A stretch of DNA of 64,000 nucleotides from Chromohalobacter nigrandesensis (GTDB lineage Bacteria; Pseudomonadota; Gammaproteobacteria; Pseudomonadales; Halomonadaceae): the NCBI RefSeq assembly GCF_023061285.1, contig NZ_JAKGAM010000001.1, positions 701,661 to 765,660 on the forward strand, in the 5' to 3' direction. Positions 1-11,200 of the stretch are shown here, piece by piece. The notes under the pieces are model-generated. The model saw nothing but the letters and a program-made list of their open reading frames with translations. It did not search any database and had not been told where the DNA came from. Made by a program: the position numbers and the translations under genes. Each line of letters starts with the position of its first letter. The stretch's first letter is position 1.

Positions 1-1
1 T

Positions 2-127
2 TTCGAACGGCTCACCCACGCCATCCGCCAGGGCGAACTCGGCGAGACCGGGCATGGCCTGACGGCCCTCGGCGTCACGCTGCATGAATCGCATATCGCC
101 TGGGCGAGTTACGAGGGCGCGGTATGA
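2..127 (+). CDS. 6-carboxytetrahydropterin synthase family, C-terminal end (partial)
   Basis: Only the last 41 codons are in the window; the frame runs in from the left edge and stops at TGA 125-127. The visible tail (…TLHESHIAWASYEGAV) fits the C-terminal strand of the 6-pyruvoyl-tetrahydropterin synthase/QueD fold, where a late Glu in a V-x-E-S segment binds the pterin ring. Members convert dihydroneopterin triphosphate to a tetrahydropterin. The stop overlaps the next start (ATGA), so it is the upstream member of the glycosyltransferase-methyltransferase-flippase operon. The family call rests on a short fragment, and the first ~70% cannot be checked here. Confidence 0.6.
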   Translation, partial: FERLTHAIRQGELGETGHGLTALGVTLHESHIAWASYEGAV

Positions 128-1173
128 GTCATCCCGTGACCCTCATCGTCGCTGGCAACCCCGCGCAGTTGACCGGCGGCTACGTCTACGACGCACGCGT
201 CGTCGCGGCCCTGCGCGAACACGGCTGGCCGGTCGAGGTGATCGGCCTCGAGGGGCGTTTTCCCGAACCCGACGCCACGGCGCAAAAGGCCCTGGAAAAC
301 GCCTTGGCGGCCCAGCCCGAGGGTGCCCATGTGATCATCGATGGACTCGCGATGGGTGGCTTGCCCGACGTCCTCGAGACCCATACCCAGCGCCTGACGC
401 TCACCGCCCTGATCCACCATCCGCTCGCCGATGAAACCGGCCTCGGCGACGCCGAGCGCGAGCGCTTCTTGATCAGCGAGACGCGCGCGCTGTCGGCGGT
501 GCGCGACGTCATCGTCACCAGCCTCTTCACCGCGCGGCGTCTGGCGGATTTTCAGGTGGCTGCGCAGCGCTTGCACGTGGTCGAACCCGGCGTGACGCGC
601 GCCACGCCGGCACATGGCAACGGCGATGTGCCGCGCCTTTTGTGCGTGGCCACGGTCACCCCGCGCAAGGGACATGACGTGCTCGTCGAGGCGCTGGCCA
701 CGCTGACCGACCTGCCCTGGACATGCGACTGCATCGGCGGCCTGGATCGCGCGCCGGCGCATGTCGCGCACGTCCAGCAACGTATCGCCGCCCATGGCCT
801 GGAAGAACGCATTCACCTGCTCGGCGAGCGATCCGCCGATGCTCTGGACAAGGCCTATCACACCAGCGATATCTTCGTGCTGCCCTCGCATTACGAGGGC
901 TACGGCATGGTCGTCAGCGAAGCCCTTGCACATGCCTTGCCCGTGGTTACCACCACCGGCGGCGCCCTCGCTCATACTCTGCCCGACGATGCCGGCCTCA
1001 AGGTGCCGCCCGGCGATGTCGAGGCCCTCGCCGCTGCGCTGCGCGAGATGCTCGGCGATCCGCGCAAGCGTCAAGCATGGTGCGAAGGTGCCGAGCGCGC
1101 CCAGGCCTCGCTGCGCGACTGGTCACAGGTCGGCGCGGCCTTCGCCGCCGCCTTGCAGCGAGGCGCCGCATGA
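124..1173 (+). CDS. Glycosyltransferase family 4 (GT-B fold)
   Basis: 349 residues, normal length for a GT4 enzyme. An N-terminal Rossmann half is followed by the nucleotide-sugar-binding half, which carries VATVTPRKGHDVLVEAL around residue 180 and the E-x7-E block HYEGYGMVVSEALAHALPVV around residue 258. It should transfer a sugar from a nucleotide donor with retention of configuration; the acceptor is unknown. The start overlaps the preceding pterin-synthase stop by 4 bp and its own stop overlaps the methyltransferase start by 4 bp. The three are therefore translationally coupled and probably modify one metabolite. The coupling to a pterin-type enzyme makes a pterin-like acceptor possible, but that is inference. 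Confidence 0.8.
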   Translation: MSHPVTLIVAGNPAQLTGGYVYDARVVAALREHGWPVEVIGLEGRFPEPDATAQKALENALAAQPEGAHVIIDGLAMGGLPDVLETHTQRLTLTALIHHPLADETGLGDAERERFLISETRALSAVRDVIVTSLFTARRLADFQVAAQRLHVVEPGVTRATPAHGNGDVPRLLCVATVTPRKGHDVLVEALATLTDLPWTCDCIGGLDRAPAHVAHVQQRIAAHGLEERIHLLGERSADALDKAYHTSDIFVLPSHYEGYGMVVSEALAHALPVVTTTGGALAHTLPDDAGLKVPPGDVEALAAALREMLGDPRKRQAWCEGAERAQASLRDWSQVGAAFAAALQRGAA

Positions 1174-2036
1174 ACACCGCCGGTACGTTCAGCGAATCCT
1201 GGCTGGCGCAGCGCGAGCAGGCCGATCACGACGCCCGCGCCATGGCGCCCTTGCACGCCGCCAGTGACTGGCTTGCCACGCGTGGGAGCCACGTTCCCTG
1301 GCAACTACTCGATCTGGGCAGTGGCAGCGGCGCCAATGTACGCTACCTCGCGCCTCGCTTGCCCGGCACTCAGCACTGGTGCCTGGTCGATCATGACGAT
1401 TCTCTGCTCGATCATGCCGTGGGGCGCTGTCAGTCCTTGCGCGATAACGCGGGAGCGCCTATCCACGTGACCACGCAACAGCGCGACCTGCATGCCCTCG
1501 AGGCATCGTGGTTCACCGGTATCGACCTCGTCACCGCCTCGGCGTTGTGCGATCTGGTCAGTGCTGACTGGGTCGAGGCCCTGGCCGACGCCTGCGCGGC
1601 CCAAGGCGCCGCGGCACTGATCACGCTCAGCGTGGATGGCGAAATTCATTTCCAGGCCGATAACGTGGCAGTCAATGACGCCGAAGATGCCTGGCTCTTC
1701 GCGCTCCTCGCCGCGCATCAACGCCGCGACAAGGGCCTGGGTCCCGCGCTGGGCACCACGGCACCCCAGACATTGATCGAAGCCTTCACCGCCAGAGGCT
1801 TTCACCTCGTCGACGCTGAAAGCCCCTGGCGCCTGACGCCGGCGCAACGCCCCCTGGCGCTGAGCCTGATCGACGGCTGGGCCAACGCCGCCCGCGAACA
1901 AGCGCCACATGATCGTCAGCGCATCGAGCGCTGGTGGCAACATCGCCGGGAGGCCCTCGAGCGGGGCCGACTCGATCTATACGTCGGGCACCGCGACCTG
2001 TTCGCCGCCCCGGGGCCCGCCCATGCGTCCCGCTAA
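1170..2036 (+). CDS. Class I SAM-dependent methyltransferase
   Basis: 288 residues from the ATG at 1170, which overlaps the glycosyltransferase stop by 4 bp; a longer upstream frame exists but is antisense-like and not credible. The SAM-binding glycine loop LLDLGSGSGANVRYLAP lies around residues 46-62, followed by an acidic strand-2 end (CLVDHDDSLL). It belongs to the Rossmann-fold methyltransferases of small-molecule type; the substrate is unknown. The gene end overlaps the start of the flippase-like gene by 14 bp. Position between a glycosyltransferase and a membrane protein suggests tailoring of the same compound. Confidence 0.75.
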   Translation: MNTAGTFSESWLAQREQADHDARAMAPLHAASDWLATRGSHVPWQLLDLGSGSGANVRYLAPRLPGTQHWCLVDHDDSLLDHAVGRCQSLRDNAGAPIHVTTQQRDLHALEASWFTGIDLVTASALCDLVSADWVEALADACAAQGAAALITLSVDGEIHFQADNVAVNDAEDAWLFALLAAHQRRDKGLGPALGTTAPQTLIEAFTARGFHLVDAESPWRLTPAQRPLALSLIDGWANAAREQAPHDRQRIERWWQHRREALERGRLDLYVGHRDLFAAPGPAHASR

Positions 2037-3003
2037 GGCGACCCTCGTACGCCTGGGCGTGAGCCTGGCGCTGATCGGGGTGCTCGCCTGGCAACTCGAC
2101 ACGCGGACGCTGCGTGACGCCTTCGCCACCCCCGCGCCGGGCTGGCTGTTGCTGGCATGGGCCCTCAGCGTACCCCAGGTGGTGCTCTCCGCCTGGCGCT
2201 GGCGCCTGACCGCCCGACGCATGGGGCTTAAGTTGCCGCTGCGCCGTGCCGTGGCGGAATACTACATGGCTACCTTTCTCAACCAGGTACTGCCGGGCGG
2301 CGTCATTGGCGACGCCTCGCGGGCCTGGCGCCATGCCCGGTCGAGCAGCGACCGCCCACGGGCGTGGCGCGCGGTGATCATCGAACGCCTCTCCGGCCAA
2401 CTGATGCTGGCCGTAATCGCCATCGCGGGGCTCATGGCCTCATCGGACTTGCGCGATAGCGTACTCGGTAGCCTTGTCCGGCTGGGTAATGTCCCTGGTG
2501 CGCTGACGATAGGGATCATCATGCTGGGCGGACTGGGAATCTGGGGCTATCGCCGTCCGCCGGCCTGGCTACGCGACACGCTGGGCGATCTCGGCGCCGC
2601 CCTGGTCGCCTCGCGCATGTGGTTCTGGCAATGCCTCAGTTCGCTGGGTGTGGTGGCGAGCTATATCGCCATCTACGCCATCGCCGCTCGTGGCGTGGGG
2701 GCCGATATCCACCTCGCCACCCTATTGCCGTTGATTCCGCCGGTGCTGATGGTCATGGCGATTCCCCTCTCGGTAGCCGGTTGGGGATTGCGCGAGAGCG
2801 CCGCCGCATTGGTGTGGATGGGGGCCGGGCTGGATCCCGCCCAGGGCGTGGCCATTTCACTGGTCTACGGGGTCATCGTGCTGGTCTCGAGCCTGCCGGG
2901 CGCCTGGCTGCTCTGCCGCCGTCGTCCCCCGCGCCGGGGTCGCGAGACTCGGACAGGCGCTCCGCTAACGAGCAAGCGTGGAGGAGGCTGCCATGCGCGA
3001 TGA
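2023..3003 (+). CDS. Flippase-like integral membrane protein (LPG synthase TM family)
   Basis: 326 residues from ATG 2023. The protein has about eight hydrophobic segments, beginning with VRLGVSLALIGVLAWQL, then WLLLAWALSVPQVVLSAW, and ending with GVIVLVSSLPGAWLLC. The pattern F-L-N-Q-V-L-P-G-G-V-I-G-D around residue 87 is typical of the lysylphosphatidylglycerol synthase TM region/YbhN family. Members act as lipid or glycolipid flippase-like transporters without a separate ATPase. The last gene of the overlapping four-gene run, it stops just before the first TIR repeat. It may handle a lipid-linked or exported product of the glycosyltransferase; no catalytic soluble domain is present. Confidence 0.75.
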   Translation: MRPAKATLVRLGVSLALIGVLAWQLDTRTLRDAFATPAPGWLLLAWALSVPQVVLSAWRWRLTARRMGLKLPLRRAVAEYYMATFLNQVLPGGVIGDASRAWRHARSSSDRPRAWRAVIIERLSGQLMLAVIAIAGLMASSDLRDSVLGSLVRLGNVPGALTIGIIMLGGLGIWGYRRPPAWLRDTLGDLGAALVASRMWFWQCLSSLGVVASYIAIYAIAARGVGADIHLATLLPLIPPVLMVMAIPLSVAGWGLRESAAALVWMGAGLDPAQGVAISLVYGVIVLVSSLPGAWLLCRRRPPRRGRETRTGAPLTSKRGGGCHAR

Positions 3004-3007
3004 CGCA

Positions 3008-3148
3008 GAGGGTATTTACAAAAGGGCTGCACTCGACAATCCGGCGTTAAAATCGGCCTCAAAAGACTCATTTACCCCATGTAAACTCCGTGTTTTCGGC
3101 CAATTTTGCCTTGTCTTGCCATCGTTCGCCTGTTTTGTAAACACCCTC
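3008..3148 (-). repeat. 141-bp terminal-inverted-repeat element, copy 1
   Basis: The ends are 16-bp imperfect inverted repeats (3008-3023 GAGGGTATTTACAAAA and 3133-3148, one mismatch). Read on the minus strand, the interior aligns closely with the element at 5267-5411, including AGACAAGGCAAAA, GGAGTTTAC, GTAAATGAGT and TTTTAACGCCG. It lies between the flippase gene and the stop codon of the RibD-like gene. No transposase is encoded. It is best described as a small dispersed palindromic (MITE-like) element; small ORFs across it are not real genes. Confidence 0.8.
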
Positions 3149-4030
3149 TTACACCGTATGACCGGGACGCAGCGTCAGATCGAACAGCGTGTCGTCGCCC
3201 ATCGCGAACGTGCGACACGGCGGACGCAGGGCCGCGTCGAGGGTCTCGATTTCGGCCAGGCTCACCGCCGGGCGCCCCGAGCCGATCAACAGCGGCGCCA
3301 CGACCACATGCAGGCGATCGAGCTGGCCATCTGCCAGAAAACGCGACACGGTTTGCCCGCCGCCTTCGATGAGCACCCGGTGAAGACCGCGTGCCGCCAG
3401 GGTATCGAGCAGCGCTGCGGGCGTCAGGCCGGCGGCACTCTCGGGCACCAGCGATTCGACGTGTCCGCCCAGGGTATCGCGCGGCAGCGGATGCCGGGTG
3501 ATATGCAGCGTCGAGGCATCGCCGTGCTGGAACACGCCGCTGGTCGCGGGAACGCGGCCGTTGGGGTCGAGAATCACGCGTACCGGATTGTCTCCCGGCA
3601 CATGCCGCACGGTGAGTTGCGGGTCGTCGGCACAGGCCGTGCCCGCCCCGATGATCACGGCATCGACCAGCGCGCGCAGGCGGTGCAGGTGCACGCGGCT
3701 GGCCTCGCCGGTGACGTAGTGCGAGGCGCCGGTGATCGTGGCGATACGTCCATCGAGGCTCTGCCCGAGTTGCGCGATGACGAAGCGCCCGGGTGTCGCA
3801 CTGCTCGGCAACAGACTATCGAGCAGCGCCGTCGCCTCCGCCGTGACCGGGCCCTCGGCTTGCCAGGCGCCGCCGCGCCAGACGCGCAGCCGGCCATCCG
3901 CCAGCGTCAACGCCGCATGGGCGCCCCAGTCCTCGCGTCGAGCCTCGCAAATCGCCTGCCAGGCCAGCGCCACATCGAGTGTCGCAGGACTCATACGGTC
4001 TCCCGTGCCGTGTGCCAACGAATATGTCAT
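3149..4030 (-). CDS. Stand-alone RibD-type pyrimidine reductase (DHFR-like fold)
   Basis: 293 residues. The C-terminal three quarters match the RibD reductase domain: SLDGRIATITGASHYVTGEA around residue 110, LRALVDAVIIGAGTACADDP, and a late VLIEGGGQTVSRF NADPH-loop block. The N-terminal ~85 residues lack the His-Ala-Glu and PCxxC zinc motifs of the RibD deaminase domain, so this is a reductase only. It would reduce a ribosylaminopyrimidine or a related pterin/pyrimidine with NAD(P)H. An internal Met at residue 13 (start 3994) is an alternative start. It is divergent from the cyclohydrolase gene with a 47-bp gap, too short for an FMN riboswitch. Confidence 0.8.
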   Translation of the reverse strand: MTYSLAHGTGDRMSPATLDVALAWQAICEARREDWGAHAALTLADGRLRVWRGGAWQAEGPVTAEATALLDSLLPSSATPGRFVIAQLGQSLDGRIATITGASHYVTGEASRVHLHRLRALVDAVIIGAGTACADDPQLTVRHVPGDNPVRVILDPNGRVPATSGVFQHGDASTLHITRHPLPRDTLGGHVESLVPESAAGLTPAALLDTLAARGLHRVLIEGGGQTVSRFLADGQLDRLHVVVAPLLIGSGRPAVSLAEIETLDAALRPPCRTFAMGDDTLFDLTLRPGHTV

Positions 4031-4077
4031 GACACGTCATCGAAGCATTACGACGCGCAAAAACCAAGGAGAGGCTC

Positions 4078-5232
4078 ATGAGACAGGTAGAACGTGCGAT
4101 CTTCGATTTGCGCCGCGGCCTTCCGGTCGTGCTGCGCACCCCGCAAGACGACGTCTTGATCCAGCCACTGGAAGGCATCGACGATACCGCCCTGAGCGCG
4201 CTCGCTGATATGGCCGGTCACGCGCCCGGTCTAGTGATTACCACGCATCGACTCGCTTCCCTGGGCACGCACGCGCCCGAGGGCGCCGACGCAGTCCGCC
4301 TGCCCCTCGGCACGCATCACCGCGCCAGCGATGTCGTCGCCTGGGCGATGGCGGCCATGGCCGAGCCTCCGGGCATCCAGCCACCCGCCCCCGCCTCAGC
4401 GGCGGAAACGGCCGCGCTGAATTTGATGCGGCGTGGCCAGTTAGTGCCCGCCGCGCTCAGCGCCCGTGTCGACGCCACGCGGCGCGAAGCCATGGCTGCG
4501 CTCATCGACGACGGCACCCTGCTTGGTGTAGCACTCGACGACGTGCAACGCTACGGCGAAGGTGACACGACCACCCTCAAGCGTATCAGCGAAGCCAACG
4601 TGCCCCTCGCCGATGCCGAACAGGCCCGCTTCGTGCTTTTTCGCGAAAGCGACGGCCTGCGCGAACATCTAGCGGTGCTGGTCGGCGATCCCACCGAGTG
4701 GGCGGACGCCGTGCCCGTGCGTCTGCATTCGGCCTGCCTGACGGGCGATCTGTTCGGCAGCCTGCGCTGCGATTGCGGCGAGCAGTTACGCACCAGCGTG
4801 GCGGCCATTAGCGAACATGGCGGTGGCATCCTGCTGTATCTCGCCCAGGAAGGACGCGGTATCGGCCTGGCCAACAAGCTGCGTGCCTATGGCCTGCAGG
4901 ATACCGGACTGGACACCGTCGATGCCGATCAGGTGCTGGGCTTCGGCGAGGACGAGCGGCAGTACCGCGCCGCGCTGCAGATGCTCGCCGAGCTTGCCGT
5001 CACGCGTATCGCGCTGTTGACCAACAATCCCGAAAAGATCGCGGCCATGAGCCTCGGCGGCATCGATGTGATGGGTCGCGAAGCCTGCTATGGCAAACTC
5101 AACGAGCACAATCGGCGCTACCTGAGCGCCAAGGCCGAACGCGCCGGCCACTGGCTGGAGGACGTGCTCGAAAGCCGCGATGTCAGCGACAGGCACGCCC
5201 TGCACCGCGATACCTCCGGCTCGCTCGAATGA
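4078..5232 (+). CDS. ribA: GTP cyclohydrolase II with degenerate RibB-like N-terminal domain
   Basis: 384 residues, about twice the length of a simple RibA. The C-terminal half is canonical: zinc cysteines C220, C231 and C233 in HSACLTGDLFGSLRCDCG, then QEGRGIGLANKLRAYGLQD with the catalytic-type Tyr near residue 271. The reaction is GTP to 2,5-diamino-6-ribosylaminopyrimidinone phosphate plus formate. Residues 1-100 resemble the DHBP-synthase (RibB) fold by topology (AIFDLRRGLPVVL, GLVITTHRLASLG) but lack the acidic RENEGD catalytic loop, so RibB activity is unlikely. The start is supported by AAGGAG at 4066-4071. No FMN riboswitch precedes it. It may feed a dedicated flavin/pterin-like pathway with its neighbours rather than bulk riboflavin. 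Confidence 0.85.
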   Translation: MRQVERAIFDLRRGLPVVLRTPQDDVLIQPLEGIDDTALSALADMAGHAPGLVITTHRLASLGTHAPEGADAVRLPLGTHHRASDVVAWAMAAMAEPPGIQPPAPASAAETAALNLMRRGQLVPAALSARVDATRREAMAALIDDGTLLGVALDDVQRYGEGDTTTLKRISEANVPLADAEQARFVLFRESDGLREHLAVLVGDPTEWADAVPVRLHSACLTGDLFGSLRCDCGEQLRTSVAAISEHGGGILLYLAQEGRGIGLANKLRAYGLQDTGLDTVDADQVLGFGEDERQYRAALQMLAELAVTRIALLTNNPEKIAAMSLGGIDVMGREACYGKLNEHNRRYLSAKAERAGHWLEDVLESRDVSDRHALHRDTSGSLE

Positions 5233-5238
5233 CGTGAT

Positions 5239-5257
5239 GCGCGCCATGCTGGCGCGC
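5239..5257 (+). terminator. Hairpin after ribA
   Basis: An 8-bp perfect stem (GCGCGCCA / TGGCGCGC) with a TGC loop lies 7 bp after the cyclohydrolase stop. It is followed by a C/T mix rather than a clean T-run, so it may be a weak intrinsic terminator. Confidence 0.4.
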
Positions 5258-5266
5258 CTCTCACTC

Positions 5267-5411
5267 TAGGCTATGTACGAAAAGTCGGCGAGCGAAGGTC
5301 AGACAAGGCAAAAATCTGCGAAAAGGCGGAGTTTACGGGGTGTAAATGAGTACTTTGAGCTGATTTTTAACGCCGTATGGCCGAGCACAGGCAGTTTTCG
5401 TACATAGCCTA
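5267..5411 (+). repeat. 145-bp terminal-inverted-repeat element, copy 2
   Basis: The 17-bp termini 5267-5283 (TAGGCTATGTACGAAAA) and 5395-5411 are perfect inverted repeats. The interior matches the 3008-3148 element in opposite orientation. The right terminus supplies the stop codon (CTA, 5409-5411) of the creatininase-family gene, so insertion or retention here sets that protein's C-terminus. No coding capacity was seen. Confidence 0.85.
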
Positions 5412-6235
5412 CGGGGAGCGTTCGCGCAGTTGGCCCAGATCGAAGCAGCCGGCTTCCTCGATCACGCTCGCCAGGCGCGCGGCGAAATGCGCCACCAGGC
5501 GCTCCCCCAGGGCCGGCGCGGCCAGAGTCGCGTTGCCCACCACGCCGCTGGGGTGCAGGTCCTGCGCCATCCAGGCGAAACCGGCATCGCCCTCGGGCAA
5601 CAGCGTGCGTCCTGCACGTTCCTGATGGGCGCCCAGCGAGACCGCTTCGTCGAGCTCGGCCCGGCGGACCTTGTGCGGCGCCAGATGCATCATCATCGCG
5701 GTTTCCAGCGCCCCGCCGTGCAGTCCGTGGCGCAACTCCTCGGCGGGCAGCGCGTCTTCGGGCGGCGTGAAGCGAAAGTAATTCGCCTTGATCACCAGCA
5801 AACCATGCCGCTGGCGTAACTTGAGTGCCGCCAGGTCGACCACCGCCTTGTTGCCGCCATGGCTGTTGAACAGCACCAGACGGCGAATGCCCGCACGCGC
5901 CACGCTGGCACCGATATCCACCAGGTGGGCGATGGCCGTCTCCGGCGTCAGACTCAAGGTGCCGGCGAAGTCGCCATGCTCGAGGCTCGACCCCACCGCC
6001 AGGGTGGGCAGTATCAGCACATCCCGCGACGCCTCGACACGTGTGCACATCGCCGCGACCAGGCCCTCGACGATATCCACGTCGGTGGAAAGCGGCAGGT
6101 GCGCGCCATGCTGTTCGATGGCCCCCAGCGGCAACAACGCCACGCTCTCCGGGCCTACGCATCGGGCCAGCTCGGGGCTGCTCAACGACGCCCAGTCGAC
6201 GCCACCGTTCGCAGTATTTTCAGGCGATGAAGCGT

Positions 6236-6239
<4 letters not shown>
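5409..6239 (-). CDS. Creatininase / FAPy-deformylase family amidohydrolase
   Basis: 276 residues, usual family length. Metal-ligand motifs are visible: LLPLGAIEQHGAHLPLSTD around residue 36 (E, H, D ligands), SSLEHGDFAGTLSL, LVLFNSHGGNK around residue 124 and a later HGGALETAMM. The family includes creatininase, the mycofactocin peptidase MftE and the archaeal ArfB deformylase that acts on a GTP cyclohydrolase product. The start overlaps the recD stop by 4 bp, so it is translated from the recCBD mRNA. Nearness to a RibA/RibD-like pair suggests a formamide-hydrolase role in pterin/flavin chemistry, but no motif here fixes the substrate. Confidence 0.8.
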
Positions 6240-8199
<1,960 letters not shown>

Positions 8200-8203
<4 letters not shown>

Positions 8204-11200
8204 GCATTCTCTCCCGGGGCAGTCTCAGGTGCGGCGACGCCGTGTTCGCGGCGCAGCGCCTCGACGAGCGCCGCGTCGCCGGCGAGCCAGGCATCCAGGG
8301 CCTCGATCAAGCGCCGTTCGGGGCGACGCTGGAAGACGCCATGACCCGGCGTGCCATCGAAGCCGCGCAGGAACACGTAACAGGCCCCACCCATGTGGGT
8401 ATCGTAATCATAATCCTCGAGACGCGCCGTCAGCAGGCGGTGCAATGCCAGCACGTACAACACGTACTGCAGGTCATAGCGATGCGCGACCATGGCCTCG
8501 GCCAGCGCCTCGTGATGATAGTCGGCCAGGGCATCGCCGAGATGATTGGACTTCCAGTCGAGGACGTACCAGCGGCCGTCCTCGGCCTCGAATACCAAGT
8601 CGATGAAGCCCTTGAGCATGCCGTTGAGCTTGCGCGGCGCCAGCCGGGGGCGTGGCGTCGGCAAGGGCTCCAGCGCGCAGACCAAGGCATCGAGCGGTGT
8701 GCTCCAGGCATCCTCGGCGGGCAGCCAGAACTCCAGCTCGGCGCGCCAGGCGGCCAGGCCATCGAGGCGGATCGCTGCGCCCTGATGGCCGGCGAACGGT
8801 GCCGGCAGCGCCTGGCACAGCCAGTCGAGCAACACCGGCGCCCACTCGGCGTCGAAGCCGCCGAGGTGCAAACGCGTGCTGACCAGGCGCTGCAATTCAT
8901 CACGATAAGCCGGTTCGCTCAGGCGGTCGAAGTCCACCGCTTCCAGCAGGCCATGCAGAAAGGTCCCCGGGCGTGGGCCGCGCGGAAAATCGCGTAGCGT
9001 GCGTGCGGCAGGACGCGGCACCGGATCGCGCTCGCGGCTGACCTCGACATCCAACGTCGCCGGGGCGTCCCAGGGCAGCGCCTGTGCGCCTCCGCCGCTC
9101 TCGAGACGCGCGTCGACGATCAACGCCGAATACGAGGCGATCCACCAGTCATCGTCGATGCCCCCCGTGAAACGCCGCGCCGGCGCCATTTCCGGGGATG
9201 TGCCACCGAGGCGCAGGCGATGCGTGGGCGGCTCGGGCAGCGCCTCGACGTTCAGCGCCGCCGCCAGGCGTTCGCGCAGCGCATGGCCGTCGTCATCGGC
9301 CTGGCAGCCCAGCAAGCGACCCAGCGCCGTCTCGTGCAGGCAGCTCGACACGCCGCGCCCACGCCCCAGTTGCGCAACGCCCAGCCGGCAGGCATGCGCG
9401 GCCCGCGTGAGGGCGACATAGAGCAGCCGCACGTCTTCATCCATGCGTGCCTGCTCGGCGGCCGCCAGTTGCGTGTCGTCGGCACCATGCACCCAGACCC
9501 GACCCTGGTGCGGATCGCGCCATTCGAGCAAGCCGGTGCCACGATCCGGCGTCGCCGGCCGGTAATCGCAGACGAACGGCAACAACACGATGGGATACTC
9601 GAGGCCCTTGGCCTTGTGGATGGTGATGACCTTGACCAGATCCTCGTCGCTTTCCAGCCGCTGGCTGACGGCTTCGGCATCGAGCTCGGCCGCCCCTTCG
9701 AGGAGCGCGCGATGCCACCAGCGCAACAGCGCATGTTCGCCGTCGAGCCGGGCCGACACCGTCTGCGCCAGCTCGCCCAGATGCAACAGGTCGGTCAGTG
9801 CTCGCTCGCCGTCGTCGCGCTGTCCCAGGCGTTCGGCGACCCGGAAGTCGCGCATCACCGCGCGCAGCATGGGCAGCACGCCACGCCGCTGCCACTGGCG
9901 GTGATAGTCGGCGAAACGCTCGACTTCGCGCTCCCAGGCCAGTTCATCGGCGAGCAGCGTTTCCAGCGTCGCCGGTGTATCGCACAACAGGCGCGTCGCC
10001 AACGCTGCCTTGAGGCGAGCGTCCTGGCGTGGCTGCGCCACCGCCTCGAACAACTGCAACAGCTCGAAGGCCAACGGCGTATCGAAAACGCTGGTGCGCT
10101 CGCTGAGATAGACGCTACGAATGCCGCCCTCGGCCAGCGCCCGGCGTACCGCCAATGCCTCGGCGCCCTTGCGCACCAGAATCGCGATGTCTGCGGGTCG
10201 CACCGGACGCCGGGTACCACTGTCATCGGCGGAGCTGTTATCCACAAAATAGGCGCCGCCCTCGAGCATTCGCTGGATCTCGGCACGCGTGGCATTGGCC
10301 ATGCGCGCCTGATAATCCGCCTTGGTGTGACGCTCCTCGCCCGGCCACCAGGCACCAAGCGCCGCCATATCGTGGCCATCGGCGTCCACCAGGCGCGTCG
10401 ACTTGCCCTGGGCTTCGACCTCGACGAAGGGGATCTCGTCGCTGCCGAACGGTTCGGGATGGCGCGCGAACAGCGTATTGACCGCCTCGACCATGGCCTG
10501 GCTGGAGCGAAAGTTGCGCGCCAGGGTGAAGCGACTCGGGGTTTCGCGCCGCGCCGCCAGATAGGTGTCGATATCGGCGCCGCGAAAGGCGTAGATCGCC
10601 TGCTTGGGGTCGCCGATCATCAACAAGGTGGTCGTGGTCTCCACCTCAGGCGCCCGGTAGATACGCGAGAAGATGCGGTACTGCAGCGGATCGGTGTCCT
10701 GAAATTCGTCGATCAACGCCACCGGCAGTGCCCGACGAATGCGCCCCGCGAGGCGCAGCGCGGCTTCCGGCGCCGCGTCAGGGTCGAGCGCGGCGTCCAG
10801 GTCGCACAACAGATCGCCGAACTCCCACCAGCCCTGGCGACGCTTCTCGGCGGCGAACATCGCTGCCACCGTATCGCGGGCATGGGCCAGCACTTGCGGT
10901 GCCAACTGATCAAAAGGCGTGGCCGTCTCGGCCAGCTCGTCGAGCAGCGCGAAAAACGCATGCGTCGGCGCCTCGTGGCCCTTCTTGGTCCCGCCTTCGA
11001 GTTTGGCCTGGCTCAGCCAGAAGCGGCCCTGGCTGTCGGTCGTGTCGTCATCACCGCCTGCCTCGAGTGTCGTCAGCCACTGCTCGAAGGCCGCCAGGCG
11101 CGTGTCGAGCTCCTCCGGCTTGTAACTGCGCTTGTTGAGAGCGCCGCGCGCGAAGGCGTCCTGCAGGCAGGCGGCGATAGCGTCGCGATCCCACGCCTGG

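Noticed and set aside
3008..3148. Small hypothetical frames reading through the TIR elements (also at 5267-5411)
   Set aside because: The same peptide-like pattern appears in both repeat copies; it is the translation of a mobile repeat, not a gene.
4031..4077. FMN riboswitch ahead of the ribA-type gene
   Set aside because: The divergent gap is only 47 bp, too short for an RFN element.
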